Source: DASQBT01 sp963782495 (GTDB taxonomy: Bacteria; Pseudomonadota; Gammaproteobacteria; Burkholderiales; Thiobacillaceae). Taken from it: a stretch of DNA of 64,000 nt. Each line of letters begins with the position of its first letter. Positions within the stretch are counted from its first letter, which is position 1. Positions 26,541 through 35,806 of this stretch are shown in pieces. The DNA is taken from assembly GCA_963782495.1 (NCBI GenBank), contig CAWAJU010000005.1:124001-188000 (forward strand). Direction: 5' to 3'. A program made the translations under genes and the position numbers. The notes under the pieces are model-generated. The model saw only the letters and a program-made list of their open reading frames with translations, had not been told where the DNA came from and did not search any database.

Positions 26541-29303
26541 ATGATGGCCTGCCGCACCCACCACCTTTCTCCGCTGGTTGTCGCCCTGCTGCTTTCTGGC
26601 TGCGGCAACAAGGTCGATTCGAAAGCCTTAATGGTCGAAGCGACCAAGCTCGAGCAGGCTGGCAACCTTAACGGAGCAGTTATCCAGCTCAAGAATGCAG
26701 CCCAGGCCCAAGGCGAGAACAAGGATGTCCGCTTGCAGTTAGGCCAGTTGTACCTGACGCTGGAAGACTACGCGTCGGCCGAAAAGGAGTTCAAGCGAGC
26801 CCGTCAAAACGGCGCCAGTTCGACTATCACGGATCCGTTGATTGCGCGGGCCATAATGGGTCAACGCGATTACCAGCGTGTCGTCGAAGAGATCGTTGTT
26901 CCTGATAAGGGTAGCCCAAGCTATCCTTATCTGTTGGCCAAACGCGCACAGGCACTGGCTGCTCTGGATCGCAAGAATGAGGCGTCCGTACTCTTGGAAC
27001 AAGCGCAGGCGGAAGGGGTGCAGTCTCCTGATCTGTACGTGGGCCAAGCGGCTCTCGCCCTGGCAGACAAAAAGCTGGATGAAGCCTACAAGGATGTGGA
27101 AGAAGGTCTAAAACTGGACCCTAAGCACTTGGATTCCCTGGTGCTCAAGGCCGACTTACTGCATCTGATGGGCAAAACGGCCGAGTCTGAAGCCGCCTAC
27201 AATGCTGTACTGGCGGTCAACCCCCGCCACATCGGGACCCGCATGGCCCTCGCCATGATTGATATCGGGAACAATCAGCTGGCTGAAGCACGGAAGAAGA
27301 TCCAGTCCGTATTGAAAGACTCGCCGCGAGATCTCTCCGCCAGATACTCGCTGGCCCTCATCAACTTTAAGGAAAAGAAGAATACTGAGGCCTGGGATCA
27401 ACTCGCGCCCGTCCTGAAGGCAGCCCCTAATTACCTGCCCGCAGTCTTCCTGGCCGGGGCGGTGGAATACAGCCTTGGCCACCTGGAGGCCGCGCAAAGC
27501 CACTTGCTACAGGTGCTTAAGAGCAACCCCAACCACCTATTCGCACGGCGCCTGTTGGCGGCCGCCCAGCTACGCCAGGGTCAACCTGATCAGGCCAAGG
27601 CAAGCCTTGCCCCACTCAAGCCGGACACAAGCGGGGATGCGGGGACCCTGATCATCGCCGGTGAAATCGCCCTTGCTCAACATCAGTTCGCACAAGCCGA
27701 AGCGTTCTTCGCCAAGGCCAACAGGCTGGACCCGCAGAGCGCGGCGATCCGCACCGAGCTTGGACTGGCCCGGCTGGGCCAGGGCGACTCCCAGGGCATG
27801 GTCGACCTGGAAAGTGCGGCCGGAACGGAGAAGGGCGGACAACGCGCTGCCCCTCTGTTGATCATTGCCCACCTGAGGCGCGGAGAATTTGATGCTGCGC
27901 TAAAAGCGGCCTCCGACATGAACGAGAAAATGCCGCAAAGCGCGCTTCCCCCGTTCTTCAGCGGCATGGCCTATCTCGGCAAGAAGGATAACGTTAATGC
28001 GCGCAAGAACTTTGAACAGGCTTTGACCAGGAATGCCGCGTACTATCCCGCTGCGGCCGCTCTGGCCCAACTTGATATCAAGGATGGACAAGCCAAGGCC
28101 GCACAGGGGCGTTTCGATAAAGTGCTCGCCGCCGATCCGAAGAACATTCAGGCCATGGAGGCGCAAGCGCTGCTTGCACTCAGGTCAGGTCAGGAGAACA
28201 AGTACCTGGAATGGCTGAACAAGGCCACGCAGACCGATTCCGGCGCTCTGAAGCCGCGGGCACTTCTTGCCGAGTACTATCTGAGTAAACGCGATTACGC
28301 CAAGGCGCTCGCCACGGCCCGGGAGGCAAAGTCCGCCCAGCCTGACAACCCTGAGGCCATGGAATTGCTCGGAACCACCCAACTGGCGGCCGGCGAGGCC
28401 ATCAATGCTGCGGCCACCTTTGCCAAGCTTGTGGACCTCAAACCTGACTCCGCCCCTTTGCGCTTTGAGCAGGGGCGGGCACTGCTTGCCGCCAAACAGT
28501 TAGAGGCGGCTCAGGCCAGTTTTGAGAAAGCACTCAGCCTCAAGCCGGATTTCATCGAAGCCCAGGTTGTTCTGTCCAGATTGCATGCCCAGTCCGGACA
28601 CTTTGACGACGCCCTCAAGATTGCCCGCCAGGCCCAGGCCAACCATCCGGACAAGCCTGTGGGTCTGGTGCTGGAAGGCGATATCCAGATGGTCGCCCAT
28701 CAACCTGCGCTCGCGCTCGCGGCCTATGACAAGGCAGCAACCAAACAGGCAGGCGGGGCGATCCTGATCAAGCAGCAAAGTGCACTCGCCGCTCTGGGCC
28801 GCGCCGGGGAAGGCGAAGTACGACTCAGCGCCTGGCTCAAGCAGCATCCGGACGACATGGCGGTCCGCGCCCAGTATGCAGAAAGTCTGCTGAACCGGGA
28901 GCAGTATGGTCCTGCGGTGGACCAATACCGCTACCTGTCAGAAAAGGTTCCAAACAATCTGGTGCTGCTGAATAACCTGGCCTACGCGCTGGCCCAGATG
29001 AAAGACCCGCAGGCGGTCCAAATGGCCGATCAGGCGTTGAGGCTTGCGCCCGATAGCTCGGCAACCCTGGACACCATGGGCTGGGCTCTGCTGAAGACCG
29101 GGCAAGCCAGTCAGGCCTTGCCCTACTTGAAGAAGGCTTTGTCCAAACAGCCCGACGCAGGCGACATCCATTACCACCTGGCCGCAGCTTTGGCTGCGAG
29201 CGGCGAAAAAGCGCGCGCCCGGCAGGAGTTGGATCAACTGATGAAGAGCGGCCTGAATTTCAGTCAGAAGGCGGCAGCCCAAGCACTGATGCAATCGCTT
29301 TAA
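26541..29303 (+). CDS. prsT: PEP-CTERM system TPR-repeat lipoprotein PrsT (copy 1)
   Basis: The protein has 920 residues. A lipobox (LLLSGCG) puts the lipidated cysteine at residue 21. The rest is a nearly continuous array of TPR units (for example AEKEFKRARQNGA, ALKAASDMNEKMP and AAYDKAATKQAGG) of about 34 residues each, ending in LNNLAYALAQMKDP and DTMGWALLKTGQA. This family travels with prsK/prsR and is thought to act in the envelope in exopolymer assembly or PEP-CTERM protein handling. It starts four bases after prsR. Confidence 0.93.
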   Translation: MMACRTHHLSPLVVALLLSGCGNKVDSKALMVEATKLEQAGNLNGAVIQLKNAAQAQGENKDVRLQLGQLYLTLEDYASAEKEFKRARQNGASSTITDPLIARAIMGQRDYQRVVEEIVVPDKGSPSYPYLLAKRAQALAALDRKNEASVLLEQAQAEGVQSPDLYVGQAALALADKKLDEAYKDVEEGLKLDPKHLDSLVLKADLLHLMGKTAESEAAYNAVLAVNPRHIGTRMALAMIDIGNNQLAEARKKIQSVLKDSPRDLSARYSLALINFKEKKNTEAWDQLAPVLKAAPNYLPAVFLAGAVEYSLGHLEAAQSHLLQVLKSNPNHLFARRLLAAAQLRQGQPDQAKASLAPLKPDTSGDAGTLIIAGEIALAQHQFAQAEAFFAKANRLDPQSAAIRTELGLARLGQGDSQGMVDLESAAGTEKGGQRAAPLLIIAHLRRGEFDAALKAASDMNEKMPQSALPPFFSGMAYLGKKDNVNARKNFEQALTRNAAYYPAAAALAQLDIKDGQAKAAQGRFDKVLAADPKNIQAMEAQALLALRSGQENKYLEWLNKATQTDSGALKPRALLAEYYLSKRDYAKALATAREAKSAQPDNPEAMELLGTTQLAAGEAINAAATFAKLVDLKPDSAPLRFEQGRALLAAKQLEAAQASFEKALSLKPDFIEAQVVLSRLHAQSGHFDDALKIARQAQANHPDKPVGLVLEGDIQMVAHQPALALAAYDKAATKQAGGAILIKQQSALAALGRAGEGEVRLSAWLKQHPDDMAVRAQYAESLLNREQYGPAVDQYRYLSEKVPNNLVLLNNLAYALAQMKDPQAVQMADQALRLAPDSSATLDTMGWALLKTGQASQALPYLKKALSKQPDAGDIHYHLAAALAASGEKARARQELDQLMKSGLNFSQKAAAQALMQSL

Positions 29304-29318
29304 CAGAGGGATCTATCC

Positions 29319-32099
29319 ATGCAACTGCGCACCCTCGCTGCGTCCGCTTTACTCGCAGTCCTGAGCATTTCTTTGCTTTGTGGCTGCGACAAGTTCGCCA
29401 GTGCCACCCCTGAGGAACACATTGAGCGCGCCAAGGATGCGCAGGCCAGGGGTGACATCAAAACCAGCATCATCGAACTGAAGAGCGCGATCCAGAAACA
29501 GCCCAATAACGCCCAGGCCCGCCTGCTCTTGGGGGAACTCTACATCAAGAGCCTTCAGGGTATTCCGGCAGAAAAGGAATTGCGCAAGGCAAAGGAGCTA
29601 GGTGTAAAAGAGGAGTCAATCAGGATACTGCTAGGCGAAGCGTTGCTGATTCAGGAGGAGTACAAGAAGGTCCTGAACGAAATTCAGGCATCCCCGGAAA
29701 CCTCGCTGGTAAATCAGGCAACTATCCTCCGCCAGCATGGCGATGCCATGATCGGCTTGGGTCGGATCGAAGACGGCTGCGCGCAGTACCAGCGCGCCAA
29801 GGAGGTCTTTGCCGCATATGCCCCCGCCTTCAGGGGGCTGGCCAGATGCTCCATGGCAAAGCACAACTATGATGTCGCCAAGACATTGCTTGATGCCGCA
29901 TTGAAACTGGATGCGCAGGATGCAGATACCTGGGCCGAATTGGGCGATCTGGAAGTCGCGCGCGAGAATCAGCAAGCGGCCCGCAATGCCTACCTGAAGG
30001 CACAAAGTCTTGATCACGGACACGTGCGGGCGTCGGTCGGACTCGTTTCTCTCTATATCAGGAATGGTGAACTGGACAAGGCGGCCGCAGAAATCAAAGC
30101 CGCGCGCAAGGCGAACCCGGGAAACTTGCTGGTCAGATACAACCAAGCCTTGGTCAGCGTTCGTCAAGGAAAGTACAAGGAAGCGCGTGACGAGTTGCAA
30201 GAGATTCTACGCAACGCACCCGGCCACATGCCTAGTGTTCTTCTTTCTGGGACGGTCGAATTCGCGCTCGGATCGTATGAACAGGCAAACCAGAGCCTAT
30301 CCAAGTTTCTCGGGCAGTATCCGGGTAATTACTTTGCCGCCAAAGTGTTGGTGGCTACAGACTTGAAATTGAATCAGCCTGACGAGGCATTGAAAATTGT
30401 TGCCAACCTGCTTGCCACGTTCCCGAATGATCCGCAGGTCCTGATACTGGCTGCCAGCGTCTACAACCAGGAGAAGAACTATGCCAAGGCAACTGAATAC
30501 CTGGAAAAGGCGACCACCATCGATCCAAAGAACGCCAGTCTGAAAGCCGGGCTGGGTTATGCTCGTTTGGCGACTGGCGAAACACAGCAGGCCTTAGCCG
30601 CCCTCGAATCTGCCGTCGCCCTCGATCCGGGTCAATCCAGGGCAGATCTCATGTTGGTCGTGACGCACCTGAGACGAAAAGAGTACGACCAAGCGCTTGC
30701 AGCCGCCCAATCCTGGCAAAAGAACCAGCCCAATAATCCTCTAATCTACAATCTGGCAGGCGCAGCCTATCTCGGCAAGGAAGATCTTGCCAATGCGCGC
30801 AAGAGTTTTGAGCAGGCGGTGACCGTGCTTCCCAGCTTCCTGCCGGCGGCAGAGAACCTAGCCAAATTGGACTTGCTGGACAAGAATCCGTCGGCGGCGT
30901 ACCGGCGCTTTGAGAATGTACTTGCCCTCGAAAAAGACAACGTCGGTGCCATGCTCGACCTTGCGGATCTTTATCTGCTGGCAGGGAATGAACATGACTA
31001 TGTGGACTGGCTTGAAAAGGCCATAAAGGCCAAGCCCGCATTGCTTGAACCCTATCGGCTCCTGAGCACTCATTACCTCAAACAGAAGGACAACGTGAAG
31101 GCACTGGCCTACGCTCGCCAGGCCCAGAGCAACAACCCCGCAAATCCAGACATCCTGGATTTCCTAGGTGCAACGCAGTTGGCCACTGGCAACAAATCCG
31201 ACGCGCTCGCCACATATAACCGTCTGGCGACGTTGGCCCCCAGATCCCCGCTCGCCCTCTTCAAACTGGCTAGCGTGCAGGCCTCGATGAGGAACCAGCA
31301 AGCGGCGAGGAATTCACTGAAGAAGGCTTTGACGCTTAAGCCGGACTACCCGGACGCGCAGGTAGGCCTGGTTTTGCTGGATACGCAGATAGGCGACTAT
31401 GCCGACGCGCTTTCTGTCGCCCGGCAGATTCAACAACGTGATCGGGGGAATCCCTTGGGTCACGGTCTGGAAGGCGACATCCTGATGACGCAAAAGCAGT
31501 ATATTGCCGCCGCGAACGCCTATGAAGAAGCGCTTCGGACAGGGAATGGCGACATCTTTGCCATCAAAATGCACCAGGCACTGAGCCAGGCCGGTCAGGG
31601 CACTCAAGCAGAGCGACAATTGCTCGATTGGCTGCGGAAGAATCCCACGAAACTGGCGGTCCGCGCCTATCTGGGCGAAACCTATGGCAAGGCCGGGCGC
31701 TACCCGCAAGCAGTCGAGCAATACCAATACATTTTGGACAAGAGCCCGGCCAACGTAGCCGTACTGAACAATCTCGCCTGGACCTATGCAAAGCAGAAAG
31801 ACCCGCGCGCGCTGGCCACTGCCGAGAAAGCTTACAAAATGAGTCCCGAGAACCCCGTAGTGCTGGACACCTATGGCTGGATCCTGCTGGAACAGGGCGA
31901 TGCGGCGCGCGCGGCGCAACTGCTGCATGAAGCGACGGCAAAGGCGTCAATTCCAGGGATTCGCTATCATTTGGCGGTGGCTTTGGTCAAATCGGGCGAC
32001 AAGTCCGAGGCGCGCAGCGAGTTGGAACAGACCCTGCGTTCGGCCAAGCATTTCCCTGAAGAGCAGGATGCGCGCGCATTGTTGGCAACCCTGCGCTAG
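29319..32099 (+). CDS. PEP-CTERM system TPR-repeat lipoprotein PrsT (copy 2)
   Basis: The protein has 926 residues and is a paralogue of the preceding gene along its whole length, with the same ending motifs (LNNLAWTYAKQKDP, DTYGWILLEQGDA). The lipobox is slightly odd, SLLCGC, with cysteines at residues 21 and 23; the second fits the lipidation position. AGAGGGATC lies upstream as the ribosome site. The two copies have diverged widely, so the duplication is not recent. It is last in the epsB-prs operon. Confidence 0.9.
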   Translation: MQLRTLAASALLAVLSISLLCGCDKFASATPEEHIERAKDAQARGDIKTSIIELKSAIQKQPNNAQARLLLGELYIKSLQGIPAEKELRKAKELGVKEESIRILLGEALLIQEEYKKVLNEIQASPETSLVNQATILRQHGDAMIGLGRIEDGCAQYQRAKEVFAAYAPAFRGLARCSMAKHNYDVAKTLLDAALKLDAQDADTWAELGDLEVARENQQAARNAYLKAQSLDHGHVRASVGLVSLYIRNGELDKAAAEIKAARKANPGNLLVRYNQALVSVRQGKYKEARDELQEILRNAPGHMPSVLLSGTVEFALGSYEQANQSLSKFLGQYPGNYFAAKVLVATDLKLNQPDEALKIVANLLATFPNDPQVLILAASVYNQEKNYAKATEYLEKATTIDPKNASLKAGLGYARLATGETQQALAALESAVALDPGQSRADLMLVVTHLRRKEYDQALAAAQSWQKNQPNNPLIYNLAGAAYLGKEDLANARKSFEQAVTVLPSFLPAAENLAKLDLLDKNPSAAYRRFENVLALEKDNVGAMLDLADLYLLAGNEHDYVDWLEKAIKAKPALLEPYRLLSTHYLKQKDNVKALAYARQAQSNNPANPDILDFLGATQLATGNKSDALATYNRLATLAPRSPLALFKLASVQASMRNQQAARNSLKKALTLKPDYPDAQVGLVLLDTQIGDYADALSVARQIQQRDRGNPLGHGLEGDILMTQKQYIAAANAYEEALRTGNGDIFAIKMHQALSQAGQGTQAERQLLDWLRKNPTKLAVRAYLGETYGKAGRYPQAVEQYQYILDKSPANVAVLNNLAWTYAKQKDPRALATAEKAYKMSPENPVVLDTYGWILLEQGDAARAAQLLHEATAKASIPGIRYHLAVALVKSGDKSEARSELEQTLRSAKHFPEEQDARALLATLR

Positions 32100-32413
32100 C
32101 GCGCTGTAGGGTTTGCGCGCGACTTAGACGCTGCCAGATAACCCTCGGTCTGCTGGGGCTGGCGACCCCAAAGGCGGGCCCGTAGCCGTCACACAGCCTT
32201 CACAAAGAAAATCCGGCAACTTTCCCGAGCGGAGCGGAAATGACCTGCATCTTGTCTGGCCGTTAGCGCTTTCAATATCCTGGGACTTGTTAAGGCAGCT
32301 CAGGCTACCCAAATCGAGCCAATGACCACCGGTCTGGATGCGAGCGTGCCGAGGAACCTGTTACAGCGCCCTGCCTGTAACGCTAAAATCTGCAATATCC
32401 AGCATCTGATCAT
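32100..32413. other. Gap after prsT copy 2 without a gene
   Basis: A short GC-rich inverted repeat (GCGCGC around 32100-32122) follows the stop but lacks a T-run, so a terminator is doubtful. The base composition becomes AT-richer toward 32400 where promoter signals begin. I see no convincing ORF, RNA or repeat here. Confidence 0.5.
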
Positions 32414-32427
32414 TGTACCGGTGTCGG
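32414..32427 (+). promoter_or_regulatory. Candidate activator (PrsR?) site TGTACCG-N4-CGG
   Basis: The sequence TGTACCGGTGTCGG contains CCG-N4-CGG and lies about 76 bp upstream of the sigma-54-like element at 32503. That is typical enhancer distance. It matches the sites at 1642 and 8633. Confidence 0.45.
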
Positions 32428-32502
32428 AAAATTTTACTTTGCAACGACCAGATTACCATATCTGAAATTCCAACATTTTGATTTTTCACGATGTTTTTTG
32501 GA

Positions 32503-32518
32503 TGGCACGCGGCGTGCT
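32503..32518 (+). promoter_or_regulatory. Candidate sigma-54 promoter of PepA-like gene 1
   Basis: The element TGGCACG-CGGC-GTGCT has a perfect -24 half and one mismatch in the -12 half at exact spacing. It ends 103 bp before the start at 32621. The same GTGCTT -12 half is seen before the next PEP-CTERM gene. Confidence 0.7.
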
Positions 32519-32620
32519 TTATACCATGCGTAAGGCTCACGTCACCTAAGTGTTTAGCAAAATGCGCATTTAAGGTGATCACCTCAGATTTTGAATGTTT
32601 TGACTGTTTGGAGGTTTAAA

Positions 32621-33571
32621 ATGAAGTTCAATTTGATTTCAGTCGCAGTACTCGCAGCCCTCGCGGCACCAGTTGCGGCGCAAGCGACGGACTTTACGTT
32701 CGATCCTACCGGAACTCCTGGTGCGACGGGAGACATTGCCGGCGTCGGAATCATTGACCAGGCACCGGGCGATGCCGTTGCGGTGAACGGCGTTTCTGCC
32801 ATCACCAACTTCATCAACACGGGCGGACTTTACTCGCCCTTCACGACCTACTATCAGTCCAATCTGGGCTCGCTGCAGGCGTCCGATACGAGCGGCTTGT
32901 TCCTGAACGGCGCGGGCGGAAACTTTTTCACGTTCAATATGGGATTCGGCGAGAAAGTGGCCACCGTCGGAGCTAACAATTCCGCAACCTTTCAATTTGA
33001 CCCGCTCAATCCGGTGAATTTCTTCACCATGTATGCAACCAACGCCATCGCCAACAACCTGACCGGAGCTGGGTTTGCGTCCGGCACACCGATCCTGCAG
33101 GCGCACATGGTGTCGATTCAATCGAGCAACTTTACTGTTGACCCGACGGGAGGGATCCAAAGCCTGGATCAGCACGGCGCTGACGACTGGGCCGGGCAAC
33201 AGACTGTTGTTGGGTCGGGGTCAAGCGATCTGACTTTTGTGGTTGACTCCGTTGACGCCAACTATTTCCCGGATTTGGATCCCCTGTCGATGATCGTCAT
33301 TACCTTCCTGAATACCTCACAGATTGACCCGTTCAAGTCGATCGACCCGTCCCAGTGTTTCAATACTGGTCCGGGCGCGTGCACGGCGGCGGACATTAAC
33401 ACCGTGGGAACGCTGGGTGCGGTCAATGGGCAAGTGGGTAGCGGTCCGAGCTTCGAGTTTCTGGCCGATGCGAACGAATCGATGACCATTCCGGAGCCAG
33501 GAACGGTTGCCCTGCTTGGGCTTGGCTTGGCATTCCTGGGCCTGCGCGGCTCCCGCCGTCAGGCATCCTGA
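32621..33571 (+). CDS. PEP-CTERM protein, PepA-like (flocculation-associated type), copy 1
   Basis: The protein has 316 residues. The ATG at 32621 follows GGAGG by seven bases and opens a signal peptide ending APVAAQA. The mature start DFTFDPTGTPGA, the IIDQAPGDAVAV and TYYQSNLGSL stretches and the later NPVNFFTMYAT are shared with the tandem paralogue. They resemble the PepA family tied to floc formation in other betaproteobacteria (from memory). The C-terminal sorting tag is TIPEPGTVALLGLGL, helix, then RGSRRQAS. It is predicted to sit in the extracellular polymer matrix. Confidence 0.88.
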   Translation: MKFNLISVAVLAALAAPVAAQATDFTFDPTGTPGATGDIAGVGIIDQAPGDAVAVNGVSAITNFINTGGLYSPFTTYYQSNLGSLQASDTSGLFLNGAGGNFFTFNMGFGEKVATVGANNSATFQFDPLNPVNFFTMYATNAIANNLTGAGFASGTPILQAHMVSIQSSNFTVDPTGGIQSLDQHGADDWAGQQTVVGSGSSDLTFVVDSVDANYFPDLDPLSMIVITFLNTSQIDPFKSIDPSQCFNTGPGACTAADINTVGTLGAVNGQVGSGPSFEFLADANESMTIPEPGTVALLGLGLAFLGLRGSRRQAS

Positions 33572-33605
33572 GTTAGGACTCTCCGCTGAGAAGCGGTATC
33601 CTGAA

Positions 33606-33634
33606 AAAAAGCCGCGGCAAGTCCGCGGCTTTTT
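33606..33634 (+). terminator. Intrinsic terminator after PepA-like gene 1
   Basis: A 12-bp stem, AAAAAGCCGCGG with CCGCGGCTTTTT, has the loop CAAGT and a T-rich tail. It separates the two PepA-like genes into different transcripts. Confidence 0.9.
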
Positions 33635-33743
33635 CTTGGTGCTACGTTTCTTTCATCCAAAAAGAGTCGACAAATTTGACTCCCTGGATCATCCTGGTGC
33701 AGGATCAGCGAGCCTCCCGTTGATATTCAAACACTTAATTTTA

Positions 33744-33759
33744 TGGCATGTAACGTGCT
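33744..33759 (+). promoter_or_regulatory. Candidate sigma-54 promoter of PepA-like gene 2
   Basis: The element TGGCATG-TAAC-GTGCT has exact -24/-12 spacing and the same -12 half as the promoter of copy 1. It ends 94 bp before the start at 33853. No TGTACCG site is found upstream; an interrupted repeat GAGTC-N9-GACTC lies at 33664-33682. Confidence 0.62.
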
Positions 33760-33852
33760 TGCTTATTTTGCTAGAAGCATCGAGCACAAGAACATAGAAA
33801 ACAAGGCGAATGTCGCCACGAACCAAAAACATAATGACTTGGAGGAAAAGCA

Positions 33853-34803
33853 ATGAAAGCCTTGATATTACTCGCGACCATTGTGGCGACAGTCGCAGCC
33901 ACGGCGGCCCAGGCCGATGACTTCGCATTTGACCCTAACGGCACTGGCAGCACCGCAATCAGCAACGCTGGGATTATCGATCAGGCGCCGGGCAACGCCA
34001 TTGCGCAGGGTGGTTCAACGGCAATCGCCAATTACCTTGCCGGATCCGGGTCGACCGCATTTACGCTTTACTACCAGGCGAATCTGGCAACGATTCAGGA
34101 CTCGGATACGTCTGGCTTGTTCTTGAACGGCAGCGGCGGGAAGTACTTCACCTTCGTTGCGGGACTCGGCGAGACTGTCAGCGGCGTCCAGAGCAACGGA
34201 ATGGCGAGCTTCGCATTTGACCCCAGCAACCCGGTGAACTTCTTCACCATGTACGCAACAAGCGCAGTGGGCAACAATCTGACCGGCGCCGGATTTGTCA
34301 GCAGCAAGCCCATCCTGAGCGGGCATGTTTCCTCGATCCAAAGCAGCGATTTTACGGTGTCCAATGCCACTCCGGTTAGTCTGGACCAGTCAGGCAACGG
34401 AAATCAGTGGGGCACGCAGAAATCTGTAGTCGGATCCGGGGCAAACGACCTCGTCCTGGTGCTGGATTTCATCGACACCAATTACTTTCCCACGCTCCCC
34501 TCGAATGGCGGCGTCATGTCTTTCCTTAACACCTCCCTAGTCACGCCATACAGGCAAATCGACCCTTCCAGATGCTTTAATACGGGATCGGGCGGCGTGA
34601 ACACCTGCATCGGGGGCGGGCTCACAAGCACCGGAACCCTGGGTCCCGTCAACGGCGGGGGCGGTGGTGGACCGAACTTTATGTTTCAGGTTGATGCGAA
34701 CCAGACCTTGGCGGCCGCTGTTCCGGAGCCGGAAACGGTGGCCATGTTTGCCGCTGGGCTGGCATTGGTTGGGCTCCGCATTGCACGTCGCCGTAGTGCA
34801 TAG
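33853..34803 (+). CDS. PEP-CTERM protein, PepA-like, copy 2
   Basis: The protein has 316 residues, exactly the length of its upstream neighbour. GGAGG lies ten bases before the ATG. The signal peptide ends ATAAQA and the mature start is DDFAFDPNGTGS. Long stretches match copy 1 (DTSGLFLNG, NPVNFFTMYAT, NNLTGAGF, QSSDFTV). A glycine run (GGGGGGP) precedes the PEP-CTERM tag VPEPETVAMFAAGLA, helix, RIARRRSA. It is independently transcribed: its own sigma-54-like element before and terminator after. Confidence 0.88.
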   Translation: MKALILLATIVATVAATAAQADDFAFDPNGTGSTAISNAGIIDQAPGNAIAQGGSTAIANYLAGSGSTAFTLYYQANLATIQDSDTSGLFLNGSGGKYFTFVAGLGETVSGVQSNGMASFAFDPSNPVNFFTMYATSAVGNNLTGAGFVSSKPILSGHVSSIQSSDFTVSNATPVSLDQSGNGNQWGTQKSVVGSGANDLVLVLDFIDTNYFPTLPSNGGVMSFLNTSLVTPYRQIDPSRCFNTGSGGVNTCIGGGLTSTGTLGPVNGGGGGGPNFMFQVDANQTLAAAVPEPETVAMFAAGLALVGLRIARRRSA

Positions 34804-34824
34804 TCCAAGCGCGAACCGCACCTG

Positions 34825-34858
34825 AAAGGAGGCCGCGACATTGCCGCGGCCTCCTTTT
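34825..34858 (+). terminator. Intrinsic terminator after PepA-like gene 2
   Basis: A 13-bp perfect stem, AAAGGAGGCCGCG with CGCGGCCTCCTTT, has a 7-nt loop and a short T-run. It closes the PEP-CTERM block. The remaining 156 bp to the next gene hold nothing obvious. Confidence 0.88.
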
Positions 34859-35014
34859 ATCTGGGTAGGCAATGGGCCAGCAAGATGACCACCGCCCACT
34901 TCCCCGGCAAAGCCTCACCCAGCCACGCAAGATTGACACCCGTTTGCTGCGCCGAACACGGCCCGCGCCACAGAAAGCCGCTCCTGAATTGGCTTGCTGC
35001 CCGCGGACTAACGC

Positions 35015-35689
35015 TTATTCGGTGCCTTGGCCGCTGCGAAGCAGGCGGGCCGGCACCCCACCCCAGACTTCACCTGGCCCGATCTGAGTGCCCTTAGGCA
35101 CGACCGCCCCGGTTGCAACGATCGCGTTGTCCCCAATGGACACACCCGCCAGGACCACGGCATGCGCGCCGACCGTAACATTGCTGCCGATGCGGATCTT
35201 GTGGTGGGCAAGGCGTGTGCCTTCAATCACGTGAGGTACGATCAGAGCAAATTGGCCGACGATGGAATTGGACCCGATCTGGACAAAAGGCGGGTCCAAG
35301 ATAATGCCCGAGCTATACGTGTTCGCTCCGAGCCGTGCGCCCAGGGCCAGGTACACAAGCCGCATCAAGGGCACCGGCATGGCGCCGCTGCGCATCAACG
35401 GGTAAAACAGCATCAGGTAGAAAAGCAGGTAGACATGGTAGGAAAACTCCTGGCGTGATTTCTCCGCGATTTCCCCTTCTTGAATTGGCATGAAATGCAG
35501 GAACAGCCTATATGCGGCGAAGGCATAAACGTAGAGAAGCAATACCGCCGCTACGACAAGCGTGATCCCTCGGAAATCGCCCAGATGGAGTCCTCCGAAC
35601 AAAAGTCTGGTCGTGATCACGGCCAATGCGATCACGCCTGCAAGCAAGCTCAAGAAAAACACAATCTCCGCTCCGCCTATCTTACGCAT
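35015..35689 (-). CDS. Membrane-anchored left-handed beta-helix (hexapeptide) acyltransferase
   Basis: The protein has 224 residues. Two N-terminal membrane helices (about 8-30 and 42-64) precede a hexapeptide-repeat domain from about residue 110 (IGSNSIVGQFALIVPHVI, IRIGSNVTVGAHAVVLAGVSIGDNAIVATGAVV), ending GGVPARLL as in serine and sugar O-acetyltransferases. It probably adds an acyl group to a sugar or lipid-linked precursor at the inner membrane. It runs in the same direction as the glycosyltransferase upstream (gap 117 bp), suggesting a shared pathway. Confidence 0.82.
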   Translation of the reverse strand: MRKIGGAEIVFFLSLLAGVIALAVITTRLLFGGLHLGDFRGITLVVAAVLLLYVYAFAAYRLFLHFMPIQEGEIAEKSRQEFSYHVYLLFYLMLFYPLMRSGAMPVPLMRLVYLALGARLGANTYSSGIILDPPFVQIGSNSIVGQFALIVPHVIEGTRLAHHKIRIGSNVTVGAHAVVLAGVSIGDNAIVATGAVVPKGTQIGPGEVWGGVPARLLRSGQGTE

Positions 35690-35806
35690 TGCCGCTCCCT
35701 CAAGTTCGCCCCCGCAGAATAGGGTGCGTTCAGAAACTGCTTCCAGCTCTTTGTAAATCAGAATCAGAACCAGATCCCGACTAATGCCTCCACCAGATCA
35801 AGCAGC

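Noticed and set aside
33585..33600. A PrsR-type site before PepA-like gene 2 (CGGTATC)
   Set aside because: The match is poor, the spacing of the inverted half is wrong, and it lies upstream of the terminator of the previous gene.
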